Of a stretch of 64,000 nucleotides of DNA, positions 16,089-25,175 are shown in pieces. The notes under the pieces were generated by a model. It saw only the letters and a program-made list of their open reading frames with translations. It was not told where the DNA came from and did not search any database. Location: NCBI GenBank assembly GCA_019414245.1, contig DXMK01000010.1, forward strand, positions 29,230 through 93,229, given 5' to 3'. The translations under genes and the position numbers were made by a program. Position 1 is the first letter of the stretch. Each line of letters begins with the position of its first letter. This DNA is from Collinsella sp. (GTDB lineage Bacteria; Actinomycetota; Coriobacteriia; Coriobacteriales; Coriobacteriaceae).

Positions 16089-17027
16089 TTATGCCGAGGC
16101 CTTGGCCTTGCGGCGCTTGCGGATCGCGTGGATCACGATGTCCAGCAGCAACAGCACAATGGCTACGACCACGATGAGCACGGCAAACTCGCGCTTGCCC
16201 CAGTGGCGGCCGGCCAGCGACTTTTGCTTGTCGACGTCCTTCTTGTTGTATTTGGTGCGCACGCAATGCACCAACAGGCGATGGTCGTTCACGCCGTAGG
16301 GCGTGCAGGTGACGAGCGTCACCTTGTCGGCGCCCGGCTCGATGGTCAGCGACTCCATCTCCTCGGGCAGCACCACCTCGGAGTCCACCATCTTGTAGGC
16401 AAGCGTCTTGTTCATGGTGTGCAGCAGCACCAGGTCGCCGGGCTCCAGCGAGTGGATATCGTCGAACATGCTCAGGTTGCGCATGCCCGAGTGCGCGGTG
16501 AGCACGCAGTGCGTCGAGGTGCCGCCCACCGGCAGGCTCGTGCCTTCCAGGTGGCCGACGCCCGCCATAAGGACCTCTTCGCTCGTGCCGTGGTAGATGG
16601 GCATGCTCACGTCGATGGAGGGGATCTCGACCCAGCTCATCATGGGGTCGCGGTCAAAGATGAGCTGCTGAGCGTAGGGCTCGATCTGGTCGGCGGGAAG
16701 CTCGGTGGCCTCGCCCGCCAGCTGCTCGTTAAAGGAGCGCGCCTGGAGCAGGATGCGCTCGCGCTCCTCGGCAGACAGCGCGTCCACGGTGCTGGACACG
16801 GTGCTGATCTGGTTGAACACGCCCGAGGCCTCGAGCCGGTCCAAGATCCACGGCCAGGTCATAAGGCCCACGCCGATAAGGATGATGACGATGGTGATGA
16901 GCCGGTCGGCCCAGCGCGGCAGTCGCTTGCGACAGCGCTTGGGCTTTGGTTGAGGTTTGGGCTGAGGGCTTGAGCCGCCGTTGTCCGCGGCGTTATTGCT
17001 CTTCATATGTTTGGCACCCTGCACCAT
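16089..17027 (-). CDS. Class C (pilin-polymerising) sortase
   Basis: 312 residues. A Pro/Lys-rich cytosolic start is followed by a membrane helix (about 43-63), the sortase beta-barrel with His179 in TAHSGM, Cys241 in TLVTCTPYG and Arg250 in NDHRLLV, and then a second C-terminal membrane helix (about 281-300) with a basic tail. The two-helix topology and a DPM lid motif (128-130) mark class C. Such sortases join pilin subunits through LPXTG-like signals. It lies downstream of two pilin genes and a tip adhesin on the same strand, separated by about 700 bp. AAAGGAG precedes the ATG. Confidence 0.93.
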   Translation of the reverse strand: MVQGAKHMKSNNAADNGGSSPQPKPQPKPKRCRKRLPRWADRLITIVIILIGVGLMTWPWILDRLEASGVFNQISTVSSTVDALSAEERERILLQARSFNEQLAGEATELPADQIEPYAQQLIFDRDPMMSWVEIPSIDVSMPIYHGTSEEVLMAGVGHLEGTSLPVGGTSTHCVLTAHSGMRNLSMFDDIHSLEPGDLVLLHTMNKTLAYKMVDSEVVLPEEMESLTIEPGADKVTLVTCTPYGVNDHRLLVHCVRTKYNKKDVDKQKSLAGRHWGKREFAVLIVVVAIVLLLLDIVIHAIRKRRKAKASA

Positions 17028-17184
17028 CGCCGGTCACTCCTTTACAGCTCAGGTTGTCTAAACAAATAATAGCCGATTAGCGAGCTTCCGCGCCGGACAA
17101 CGCAGCCTGGCAGCATTGCACAGCGCGAGTATGGGCCCGCATTTGAGTTTTCAAAATGTCCCGGATCGGCGGGGCGATTCGGGA

Positions 17185-17284
17185 TACAATAGCTACAGGA
17201 AACGACGCACCCCGCGTAAGTGATCGAAAGCGCGGGCGACCAGTTTCCGGTGTTGTTAAATGCCCGGGCCTCTAACCCCGGGCA
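17185..17284 (+). ncRNA. Candidate small RNA with 3' terminator hairpin
   Basis: A TACAAT box (17185-17190) is followed 8 bases later by GGAAAC, which pairs with GTTTCC at 17243-17248, and an inner CCCCGCG pairs with CGCGGG. A second hairpin, TGCCCGGG / CCCGGGCA (17261-17284), is followed by TTCTTATTT. This gives a compact RNA of about 90 nt. No convincing -35 element is present and I know no matching family. The same hairpin may also end the small gene on the opposite strand. Confidence 0.4.
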
Positions 17285-17287
17285 TTC

Positions 17288-17440
17288 TTATTTGCGCTTG
17301 TTGCGGCGCAAATGCCTTCTACCGTCCGCACCGCGCGTGCGCCTACGGACCTTAAACCGAACCTCATACGAGTCAAGAAACGCGATGACGAACGTGCCCA
17401 CCGCCGCGAGGGCGGCGAGCGCGTTAAGGAATTTCAGCAT
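17288..17440 (-). CDS. Small single-pass membrane protein, unknown
   Basis: A 50-residue protein starting at ATG 17440 behind a strong GGAGGTC Shine-Dalgarno. Residues 3-24 (KFLNALAALAAVGTFVIAFLDS) form one membrane helix, followed by a very basic tail (RRRTRG, RRHLRRNKRK). It lies between the sortase and the pilins on the same strand and ends at a hairpin terminator. It could be a pilus-assembly accessory or unrelated; I do not recognise it. Confidence 0.5.
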   Translation of the reverse strand: MLKFLNALAALAAVGTFVIAFLDSYEVRFKVRRRTRGADGRRHLRRNKRK

Positions 17441-17614
17441 TTGGGGACCTCCGATCGAGTCGTCGGCCGCCCGCGCACGGGATGCGTCGCAAAGCCATTT
17501 TACTGCGAGCGTATGCACCCACAGCCGGTAAACGCGATTTTGACAAACATTTGTTCGATATTCATACGCTTGATCCATCGGACGGTGGAGGCTGGCTGCG
17601 TTATCCCAAAAAAC

Positions 17615-17643
17615 GGGGCAGGCTCCAGCGCGGAGTCTGCCCC
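17615..17643 (-). terminator. Terminator of the pilin operon
   Basis: GGGGCAGGCTCC pairs with GGAGTCTGCCCC (11 of 12) around a 5-base loop, followed by a TTTTTT run on the minus strand. It lies about 100 bases beyond the last pilin stop and separates pilins from sortase. Confidence 0.8.
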
Positions 17644-17744
17644 GAAAAGAAAATGGCGAAGCAAGAACGTGGATGGACGAGAAAAGTGTCCGCAAGTCTC
17701 ATGGCCATCACATCCCACCTGCCAAAGGGATAGGTGAGTGAGCG

Positions 17745-19457
17745 CTACTCCTGCTCGGACTCCTCAGCCTGCTTACGGCTGCGGATGAGGTGCGCCACAC
17801 CGATGCACAGCACCGCGCCACCAGCGATCCAAGTGAAGGTCACACCGTTGAGGCCGGTGAGGGGAAGGCCAACCTGCTTGGTATCACCAACGGTGATGTT
17901 GAAGGTGCCATCATCGGTGTTAATAAGGGTGCCTTCTTTGAAATCAAGCTTGTTATCGCCAACCTTTCCGGCACTTGTATCGTTGAGACCGGCGATAATC
18001 TTGTCGCCCTGGTTCTTAGGATCAAGCGTGCCAGCGAGCCCAGTAAGGCCGGCACCCGGATCATCGGCGGTCATGGTCGGCTTGATCTCGAAGGTGAAGG
18101 GGTCGACCGCAGTGTAACCAGAGGGGGCAGAAGTCTCCTTGACGGTGTAGACACCGGCATCGAGACCGGTAAGCGTAATGACGCCCTGTCTGTTCGTTGA
18201 AAGAACAACCTCGGTGTCACTCAATGTGCCGTCATCCTTGACATATTTAACGTCTTTGCTGCTCTCGTCTCCTTGGGTCGTAATGGTGAACTGGGCATTT
18301 TCAAGTGCCTTCTCGGTACCCAAATCGACCTTGTTGATCTTGAGGCCGTAGGTATAGTCCTTGACCGTGTCAGGGACGGTCTGACCTCGTGTCGAAGTCA
18401 TAGGGTTGTTGGAGTAGTGAAGCGTTACGGTGTTGAGGTTGCCCTCTTTGCTGTTATTCAAGCCAACAACGGCACTATCATTAATCCGTGCAGTATAGGA
18501 AACGACGATGCAGGAGTCCTTGGTGACGCCAGCGACGTTCTTCAGGTTATCGCAGGTCCACGTCGTCGTCTTGCTGCCATCGGCGGCAGCCTTGGCGGTC
18601 GACGGCGTGAAATAATTGGTGATATCCGTGACCTTCGCGTGATTGAGATCGGCCTTCGCGGCATCCTTGTTCGCATACAGGTAGACCTTGGCGGCGCCCT
18701 GCAGCGTCAGGCCCTTGGAGATCTGGTCGGAGAACTGATAGTAATATGTGTTGTACTTGTCGAAGTTCTCGGCGACGGTGCCGTAGAGGTTGTACGTCAC
18801 GTCCTGGCCGATTTGGGAGTCGGCGGCATCGCACTCTTTGTTATCGGCATCGCTCACGATCTTCTTCTCGACGGTGGGGATTCCCGTTTTCTCGGTTACT
18901 TTAACGGGTGTGTCACCCACGACAGTGAAGATGGGGGACGTGCCTGCCTCGCCCTCTCCGATGGTGCCAGCTTTGGTCACAAAGAGCCAGTAACCGTGCT
19001 CAAGACCGGAAACGGTTTTGTTGTTCGTAGTAGCGCGTGTGGCAAGACCGTCTACGGCGTCAGCAATCTTGTACGCAGCGGAATCAGGCGCCACGCAGGT
19101 CGTAGCATCGGTTCCCTTTACCTCATTCGTGATCCAGTCCGCGGCGTCCTGGGCGGTCGTTCCCGTATAGGACTTGTCCTCTGCGTTGATGACGCCCTCG
19201 ACAGCATTCTGCACCTCTGTGTTTACCCACGCGATGTTGCTGACTTTCCCACCGTCAACATCGGCCTTAAAGATCTGATAGCCCTCGAACTCGGTAGTGT
19301 TGCCCTTAACGTTCGTGATGGTCACCGAGCCATTCGCAGTCGCAGCACCCTCCGCAGCAAACGCCATACTCACCGGGGCCATGACTCCACCGAAGCTCAG
19401 GGCTGCGGTGAGGCCAGCGGTTACTGCCAGGCGTGCGATGTTCTTGCTCATGCTCAT
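17745..19457 (-). CDS. Sortase-anchored pilin, SpaH/EbpB-like
   Basis: 570 residues from ATG 19457 (GGAGG 8 bases upstream). A signal peptide ends near AFAAEG. The pilin N-terminal domain (ITNVKGNTTEFEGYQIFKADV) is followed by Ig-like domains that form Lys-Asn isopeptide bonds. An E-box-like YTVKETSAPSGY precedes the C-terminal sorting signal LPLTG, hydrophobic stretch and basic tail. Probably a pilus shaft subunit polymerised by the neighbouring sortase. A 108-base gap with a small GCCCC/GGGGC hairpin separates it from the upstream pilin and may adjust its expression. Confidence 0.92.
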   Translation of the reverse strand: MSMSKNIARLAVTAGLTAALSFGGVMAPVSMAFAAEGAATANGSVTITNVKGNTTEFEGYQIFKADVDGGKVSNIAWVNTEVQNAVEGVINAEDKSYTGTTAQDAADWITNEVKGTDATTCVAPDSAAYKIADAVDGLATRATTNNKTVSGLEHGYWLFVTKAGTIGEGEAGTSPIFTVVGDTPVKVTEKTGIPTVEKKIVSDADNKECDAADSQIGQDVTYNLYGTVAENFDKYNTYYYQFSDQISKGLTLQGAAKVYLYANKDAAKADLNHAKVTDITNYFTPSTAKAAADGSKTTTWTCDNLKNVAGVTKDSCIVVSYTARINDSAVVGLNNSKEGNLNTVTLHYSNNPMTSTRGQTVPDTVKDYTYGLKINKVDLGTEKALENAQFTITTQGDESSKDVKYVKDDGTLSDTEVVLSTNRQGVITLTGLDAGVYTVKETSAPSGYTAVDPFTFEIKPTMTADDPGAGLTGLAGTLDPKNQGDKIIAGLNDTSAGKVGDNKLDFKEGTLINTDDGTFNITVGDTKQVGLPLTGLNGVTFTWIAGGAVLCIGVAHLIRSRKQAEESEQE

Positions 19458-19565
19458 CTTCTTTTCCTCCGTTTTCCGTTTGATTCTCATTCGATCGATC
19501 ATCATCTGTCTGTGTCTTAGCATCTACTTCGCTACGTCTCGCCCCGCTCTCTGTGGGGCTGCCAG

Positions 19566-21233
19566 CTACTCTTTATGGCTGCCACCTCCCCGCTTGACCA
19601 GGAGCGCGACCACGATCAGTGCAGCTCCGGCGACCGCTGCAGCGGCCGCGGCGTACATTGCCATATCGCCAGTCGAGGGCATAAAGCCTCCGGTGGTAAT
19701 GCTAGGGGGTGTGCCGGTGGGCGTGTTGATGAGCGACGCCTCCAGGCTGCCCGTCGACCCGTCCGCGCTGTCGGCGCGCAGGGGCGACTCGGCCGTGACG
19801 GTGAGCTTGGGCTTGGCGGCCGCCACCTGGTCGACGTCCAGGCCCTCGGCCTTGACCGTCACGCAGCACGTGCCCTCAAAGGCGGTGTAGCCCTTGGGCG
19901 CCTTGAGCTCGCGGACCTCCAGCTTGCCCGAGTCCACGCCCGAGACGGTCACGCGGCCGTCCTCGCCCGTGGTGACGGTGGCCTTGCCTTGCGCATCCCA
20001 CGTGCCGTCGGCCGCCAGTGTGCGGCCGCGGTCGTCGGCGATGCTCAGGACCGCCCCGGCAAGCGGCTTGTCGCCGTCGCTGCCGCGCTTGGTGAGCGCG
20101 AGATCCCAGGTGTAGGCGCACGCGTCATCGCTCGGCGTGCGGGTAAAGCCGGCTTCGCCGGACTGGTCGGCAAGAGGAGAGCGCGGGTAGCGCAGGTAGA
20201 CCTCGTTGGGGTTGCCCTTCGCGATGCCGTGGTTGCACGCGCTGTTGAGCGGCGCATTGTACACGGCGACCACGCGGGCGCCCGTGGTGAAGGCGTCGGG
20301 CCCGCCGAGCGCGGCGATGAGGTCGCCGGTGCGCACGGTGAAAGTCCCGTCCGCGGCCACCTTGGTGGTGCACTGGGCCGTGATGTCGGTCCAGCCCTTC
20401 GCGGCCTTAGTGCCGGCGCGTCCGTCCTTGCCGGTGGCAACGGCGTCGAAGCCGCCATCCGCCCCCGCCGCCACGTACACGTGCATGCTCGCGGCGACCT
20501 TGGAGGGGTCGAGCCCCGCACTCAAGGTGTCGACGAACTGCACCGCATAGGTGTCGTAGGCGGTGAGCCCGGCCGGGACCGTGGCCGAGAGGCGCCAGTA
20601 CAGGTCGTCGGCGACCGTGGCGTCGGCGGCCTTCTGCCAGGCGGCGGTGCTGTCCTCCAGCACGTGCTTTTGGACCTTGGGCGTCGCCGCCTTGGGCTTG
20701 ACGGTGACGGCGCTGCCGCCGACCAGGACCATGACCGGCGCGGTGCCGGCCTCGTTTTGGGAGATGGCGTCGTCTTTAGCGACGATGAGCCAGTAGCCGC
20801 AGGGCAGCTCGGCCGTCGTGCCCGCGTTAAGGGCCACGGACACGGCGTCGGAGCTCTGGAGGGAACGAGCGAGCTGTGCGCTCAGCGCGCTCGTAAGGTG
20901 GGAATCGGTGTTGAGCGACTCGGCAGCTTCCTGCGCGGTGGTCTGGGAATTGGGCATGCCAGCGCTGTGCAGCACAGGCAGCGCGGCGTCGCGCACGGCG
21001 TCGCTTGCCCAGACAAGGTCGGCGGCAATCTTGGCGTCACTGTCGCCGTCGACGACGTTGGCGCTAAAGATCTGGTAGGCGTCGTAGCTGCGCGCCACGG
21101 TGCCGCTCACCGTGATGGAACCGGTCGAGGTCGGCGCGGCCTGCGCGGATGCGGGGAACACAACCGCGCAGGTGCCAATCAGGAGGGCAAGCAGCGCAAA
21201 CAAGATCGGGAAGGAGCAAACTTTCTTATTCAC
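19566..21233 (-). CDS. Sortase-anchored pilin, second subunit
   Basis: 555 residues starting at GTG 21233, with GGGAGG 8 bases upstream; the start overlaps the adhesin stop by 8 bases. Signal peptide to about SAQAAP, a pilin N-terminal domain (GSITVSGTVARSYDAYQIFSANV), Ig-like domains, an E-box-like LEVRELKAPKGY and an MPSTG sorting signal followed by membrane helix and RGGGSHKE tail. Similar in plan to the 570-residue pilin but more GC-rich in coding sequence. Whether it is shaft or base subunit cannot be decided here. Confidence 0.9.
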   Translation of the reverse strand: MNKKVCSFPILFALLALLIGTCAVVFPASAQAAPTSTGSITVSGTVARSYDAYQIFSANVVDGDSDAKIAADLVWASDAVRDAALPVLHSAGMPNSQTTAQEAAESLNTDSHLTSALSAQLARSLQSSDAVSVALNAGTTAELPCGYWLIVAKDDAISQNEAGTAPVMVLVGGSAVTVKPKAATPKVQKHVLEDSTAAWQKAADATVADDLYWRLSATVPAGLTAYDTYAVQFVDTLSAGLDPSKVAASMHVYVAAGADGGFDAVATGKDGRAGTKAAKGWTDITAQCTTKVAADGTFTVRTGDLIAALGGPDAFTTGARVVAVYNAPLNSACNHGIAKGNPNEVYLRYPRSPLADQSGEAGFTRTPSDDACAYTWDLALTKRGSDGDKPLAGAVLSIADDRGRTLAADGTWDAQGKATVTTGEDGRVTVSGVDSGKLEVRELKAPKGYTAFEGTCCVTVKAEGLDVDQVAAAKPKLTVTAESPLRADSADGSTGSLEASLINTPTGTPPSITTGGFMPSTGDMAMYAAAAAAVAGAALIVVALLVKRGGGSHKE

Positions 21234-24200
21234 GACGCTCGCCTCCCTTCGCATTCGCCTTGCGACGAATGTGCATCCAGGCCGCAGCAGCGCAAAGCAC
21301 CGCCGCGCCGGCAAGGTACGTCAGAGTGACGCCCGACATACCAGAAAGGGGCAAAGAGGTGGAGTAGGTGTTGGTGAAGGTGGGAGTGGACTTGGGCTTG
21401 GTGCCGTCGAAGTTGACAGAATGCTGGTCTTTCGTGGCGATATCCTTGCCGTCGGCGTCCTTGATCTTGGTGTAGGTCACCGACTCGGCCTCGATCGAAC
21501 CGTCCTCCTGGTCCTTCATCCTGACATCAAATCGATAGACCGACTTGTCGTACTTATATTGCGAGAACCACGAAACCTCTGCACTCTCGCGCACGTAGTA
21601 CGTGAAGTCTTTGTAAGCACCACGACCCGGATCAGCAGAATCACTCTGCTTCAATTTGTCAAGTGTGTACTCAATCTGTGAGAACTCAAGCATCTGGAGC
21701 TTGTCGCCGTCAGCAGTGGTCGTAGCCTTCTTGGCATCAGTCGTACGCCTCTCAGCGCTCTCGAATTTTTCGTTATCCGCAAATTCGAGCGTGAACTTCT
21801 TCATCTCGCCACCCTTAACGACCTTGGTCGCTGCAGGCGTCCAGGAACCAAGAGAGTTATAGGGCTCAATTTTGTTGATGAAGGTCGGGCTATCATTGCC
21901 ACCGATAACAACCGTAGTCGTCGTGTCATCCGACGAGTTGTTATCCGATGGACACGTAACGGAGTAGTTTGCGCGATCAAGTTCTACGAAATCCTGATCC
22001 CCCTTGGCCTTTTTATGGACGGTGACTTTATTCACCTTGTAATAATTAATAGGAATCTTCATGAGACGGTCAGTTTTGTATGGTTTGTTATCGACTGTTG
22101 CCACGATCTTGTAAATGGTCTTATCGAAATTGGTGTCCAATTCGTTGACGCCGCTGATGGGCTCCTCAACTAGATAGAAAACGTACTGCCCCGAAGAATA
22201 GTCCTTGCCAGAGTCGAAGGTGATGCTGCCGTTTGACTGATCAACAGTTGCCTCGCCTGCAACGCTGCAATCGCCCATATCAATTGTGCCGTCATCTTTC
22301 CAAGAAGGTGCTGTACCGCCGTCCTGACGCAGCAGCATAAACTTGTATCCGTGTCCGTTAAGGCTTTGCGAGACACCATCTTTTTTAAGCACCTTGGTGG
22401 CGATGAGCTTCATGTTCGGATAAACGCTCAGCTCAGCGACCTCGCCAACGGTGAGATCGCCGTTGGTCATGATGCCGCCGCCATGGGTGTACGAGTAGTT
22501 GCCACTGATGATGGTCGTAGCTGCCAATTGCGCCTTTTCTACGGCCTCATCAGTCGGATGGGCCTCCAAACCGAACATGTACTTGGCCTCGGCACCGCCG
22601 TTGGCATCGATGGTTATCTTCGTTTTATCGCAAGTGCCCTGCCAGCCAGCTGAGCCGCCGCCGAGCATCTTGCCGAGCACAACTGCAACCGTCTTATTGC
22701 TGTCATTCTTGCGCACGAGGAAGAAATCCTTGTGGCCGGCTTCTTTGAAGTCTTTGGTAATGTAGTCAGGATTGCTGTCCTCGTTCTTGCCATTACCACC
22801 GGCAGACATGTGATCACTTAAACCATTATCCGTATTGTTGTAGATTGCGGCACCATTTGAGTGCGAAACAATTGTCTCGCCCGTAGGGCAGGCACCGATG
22901 CCACCACCCCAGCCGCCGGCCTCATTATCAGTAATCAGCGTCCTTACGATGTTAAGCTTGCCGTCCTTTTGGACAAAGACGCCACCGCCGCCCCAATCGC
23001 CGCCATGGCTCTTACCCGTCATGGTCTTGTTGTTGGTGATGTAAACCTTGTTGAACGCGCCCGGCTCAGTCCCAATATCGCCGGTAGTACCGGTGGAAAT
23101 ACGGAGACCACCGCCCTCGGCGTTTGCAGATTCGTTGCCGGCAATCGTGCCGCCTGTCATTTTAAACGTAATCGCCTGGTTCCAGAAACCAGCGTAGATT
23201 CCGCCACCGGCCTCTTTGGAGTAATTGGCAGTAACGGATCCACCCGTCATGGTTAACGTCCCTCTGTGCGTGCATGCAATTCCGCCGCCGCCAAGCAGGC
23301 CGAAGTTGTAAAGATTGGAATCAGCAATCCAAGCGTCGACTCGATTGTTGGTAATATTGGCAGATCCGCCGATGGTGACGTTCGCGCCCTTGGTATAAAC
23401 ACCGCCACCGTATCCGCCGTCTCCGGTGTCACCGCCGCAGCTGTTGCCGCTGATGCCCTTAGCGTACGTAGCGTTACCCGAGATGACACCGCCGGAGAGA
23501 TTCAACGTGACACCGCTGTCGGCAAAAATACCACCACCGGAAGCAGCCTTATTCGCTGCGATCACGCCGTCGGTCATGTTGACCGTGACTTTCGCGCCGT
23601 TTACGCACAGGCCTCCGCCCCAGCCGCCATGTTGCTGATTGAGATTCGCGCCAGTAATAAAACCGCCATTGATATTCACCTGAGTTTCATTGCTTTTCCC
23701 CTCGGCAAAGATGATATGACCGTTGTTGGCCAAATCCCTCGGTGTCGTGATCATGCCACCGTTGAGGTTAAGCGTGCCGCCATCCGCAACAGAGATGACC
23801 TGTTGGACCGAACCCCTGTTGGATGCAGCAACGATTGCGCCGAAACCGCTGACGACATGCTCAGTCGTGGTTTCAGTGGTGGTGGTGCCAAGGGTATCTG
23901 CGTTAGGCGTGCTCGTGGTTTCATAATAGGTTAAGCTCTGAGGAGTACCTTTGTTGTCACCGGTCCATGCCATAGTTGCAAGCTTGCCAGGATTGTTATC
24001 AACGACCGAAGGTGTATCGCTAACATGGGCAGAGTCTTCAACGGTAAGCGCACCGCTCTCTACCGTAATGAACGTGTCGTTATTACCAACGCGGTAATAA
24101 AGCTTGTGACCCGCAAGGTCGATTGTAGTATTTTGCCTGATAGTGATTGGCACACTTGAACTAATGTCAGCCTTAAGACGTAGTTTATCGGGTTTAGTCG

Positions 24201-24669
24201 GGGCGTTAAGGTACGCTGTCAGGTCTCCGTCACTCGCCAGCAGCGTGTACCCATCCTTATCTTTTTGAAGTCCCGAAACCTCACCTTCATTTGCAACAGT
24301 AGCGACCTTATAGACAGACTGTCCATCATCCGCGGGCTGCGCAGCGCTCTCGGCTCCCGTGTCATCAGACGACGGGGCCGTCCTGAGAGCATCGTCGCCG
24401 GTCTCGTCGCCCTCGGTCTCGTCACTATTCTGGTTTTCGGTATCCCCGTTGTTGGTGTTGCCTACATCAGTAGACTCACTTGAGGAACCCCCCCCCATTA
24501 CAGTTTCCTCGGTAGAAACTGTCTGGACGTCGTTGGCGATGGCCTGCGAGATCGGAGGCATGACGAGCGACAGCACCAGGCTCAAAACGGATGCTCCGCA
24601 TAAAACGCCTGCCAGCACACGGCGCGTCGCTTTATTACTCTGCTTAGATTTGTCCGAATTCGCTTTCAT
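21226..24669 (-). CDS. Large sortase-anchored surface protein, probable pilus-tip adhesin
   Basis: 1147 residues. A long signal peptide (to about residue 46) leads to an acidic Ser/Asn/Asp-rich linker that contains the poly-G tract (Gly59-61). Residues about 150-780 are a right-handed beta-helix region rich in GGGI, GGVI and NITNN turns, typical of polymorphic or pectate-lyase-like surface proteins. Ig-like domains follow, then an LPLSG sorting signal, membrane helix and RRKANAKGGERRE tail. First gene of the pilus operon, so it most likely forms the tip. GGGGAGGAG precedes the ATG. The ligand is unknown. Confidence 0.88.
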   Translation of the reverse strand: MKANSDKSKQSNKATRRVLAGVLCGASVLSLVLSLVMPPISQAIANDVQTVSTEETVMGGGSSSESTDVGNTNNGDTENQNSDETEGDETGDDALRTAPSSDDTGAESAAQPADDGQSVYKVATVANEGEVSGLQKDKDGYTLLASDGDLTAYLNAPTKPDKLRLKADISSSVPITIRQNTTIDLAGHKLYYRVGNNDTFITVESGALTVEDSAHVSDTPSVVDNNPGKLATMAWTGDNKGTPQSLTYYETTSTPNADTLGTTTTETTTEHVVSGFGAIVAASNRGSVQQVISVADGGTLNLNGGMITTPRDLANNGHIIFAEGKSNETQVNINGGFITGANLNQQHGGWGGGLCVNGAKVTVNMTDGVIAANKAASGGGIFADSGVTLNLSGGVISGNATYAKGISGNSCGGDTGDGGYGGGVYTKGANVTIGGSANITNNRVDAWIADSNLYNFGLLGGGGIACTHRGTLTMTGGSVTANYSKEAGGGIYAGFWNQAITFKMTGGTIAGNESANAEGGGLRISTGTTGDIGTEPGAFNKVYITNNKTMTGKSHGGDWGGGGVFVQKDGKLNIVRTLITDNEAGGWGGGIGACPTGETIVSHSNGAAIYNNTDNGLSDHMSAGGNGKNEDSNPDYITKDFKEAGHKDFFLVRKNDSNKTVAVVLGKMLGGGSAGWQGTCDKTKITIDANGGAEAKYMFGLEAHPTDEAVEKAQLAATTIISGNYSYTHGGGIMTNGDLTVGEVAELSVYPNMKLIATKVLKKDGVSQSLNGHGYKFMLLRQDGGTAPSWKDDGTIDMGDCSVAGEATVDQSNGSITFDSGKDYSSGQYVFYLVEEPISGVNELDTNFDKTIYKIVATVDNKPYKTDRLMKIPINYYKVNKVTVHKKAKGDQDFVELDRANYSVTCPSDNNSSDDTTTTVVIGGNDSPTFINKIEPYNSLGSWTPAATKVVKGGEMKKFTLEFADNEKFESAERRTTDAKKATTTADGDKLQMLEFSQIEYTLDKLKQSDSADPGRGAYKDFTYYVRESAEVSWFSQYKYDKSVYRFDVRMKDQEDGSIEAESVTYTKIKDADGKDIATKDQHSVNFDGTKPKSTPTFTNTYSTSLPLSGMSGVTLTYLAGAAVLCAAAAWMHIRRKANAKGGERRE
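24488..24496 (-). repeat. Nine-base poly-G tract in the adhesin reading frame
   Basis: Nine C on the plus strand (nine G in the coding strand) encode part of MGGGS at residues 58-62. Losing one G gives a stop 9 codons past the tract (TAG); gaining one gives TGA after three codons. As read, the gene is in frame. This is the classic layout for slipped-strand phase variation. Confidence 0.8.
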
Positions 24670-24758
24670 CGATGTCTCCTCCCCAAGAGACCGCGATCTT
24701 GCTCTTTCACCATCAAACGTATCTGCGCAATCTGTAATTGCGCTCGTTTAGTAATGCA

Positions 24759-24788
24759 ATTATAACGATTGTTTAAACATCTGAGCAA
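24759..24788 (-). promoter_or_regulatory. Promoter of the pilus operon
   Basis: TATAAT (24759-24764) with TTGCTC (24783-24788) 18 bp upstream on the minus strand, giving an untranslated leader of about 85 bases before the adhesin ATG. Confidence 0.65.
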
Positions 24789-25128
24789 CAAAAACCGATA
24801 GTTTTGTAGTGAGTTCTCAATTCTCTTGACAATTGCTCGGATTTGCCTTCGTTTATTCGCTATCCTTTTTTTGTTTCTGCTGGTAATTTAGTTGCCTATT
24901 ATTTTTTAATGGCATTAGATTTATTTGCACAACATTTTGCTCAAGAGCAAACATCCTTTGAACGGTCGAAAATCGACCGTGAGCGGTAGGTCATCAACCG
25001 GGATGAATATCCTACCAAATTGATGAGAATATCTTAAACCCATCGGTGGTTAGAAGTATGATGTTCAGACAACAATATTTGAATTTTCCCACAGATTTTA
25101 GGTATCAATTCGCCCAAATCGCCTGAGG
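24789..25128. other. AT-rich intergenic region upstream of the pilus operon
   Basis: About 340 bases with much lower GC than the surroundings and no believable gene on either strand. It contains a dyad, ACGGTCG aaaat CGACCGT (24962-24980), that may be a regulator site. The low GC suggests a control region or a junction of acquired DNA. Confidence 0.5.
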
Positions 25129-25162
25129 CCACCGCAAAAAAGCCTGCCCCCTTCTGCGGTGG
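25129..25162. repeat. Diverged ACCACC-type palindrome
   Basis: CCACCGCA and TGCGGTGG flank an AAGCCTGCCCCC centre, a variant of the family at 16041-16075. It lies just beyond the stop of the HAD gene and may serve as its terminator. Confidence 0.55.
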
Positions 25163-25175
25163 TTCTCCCCCAGCG

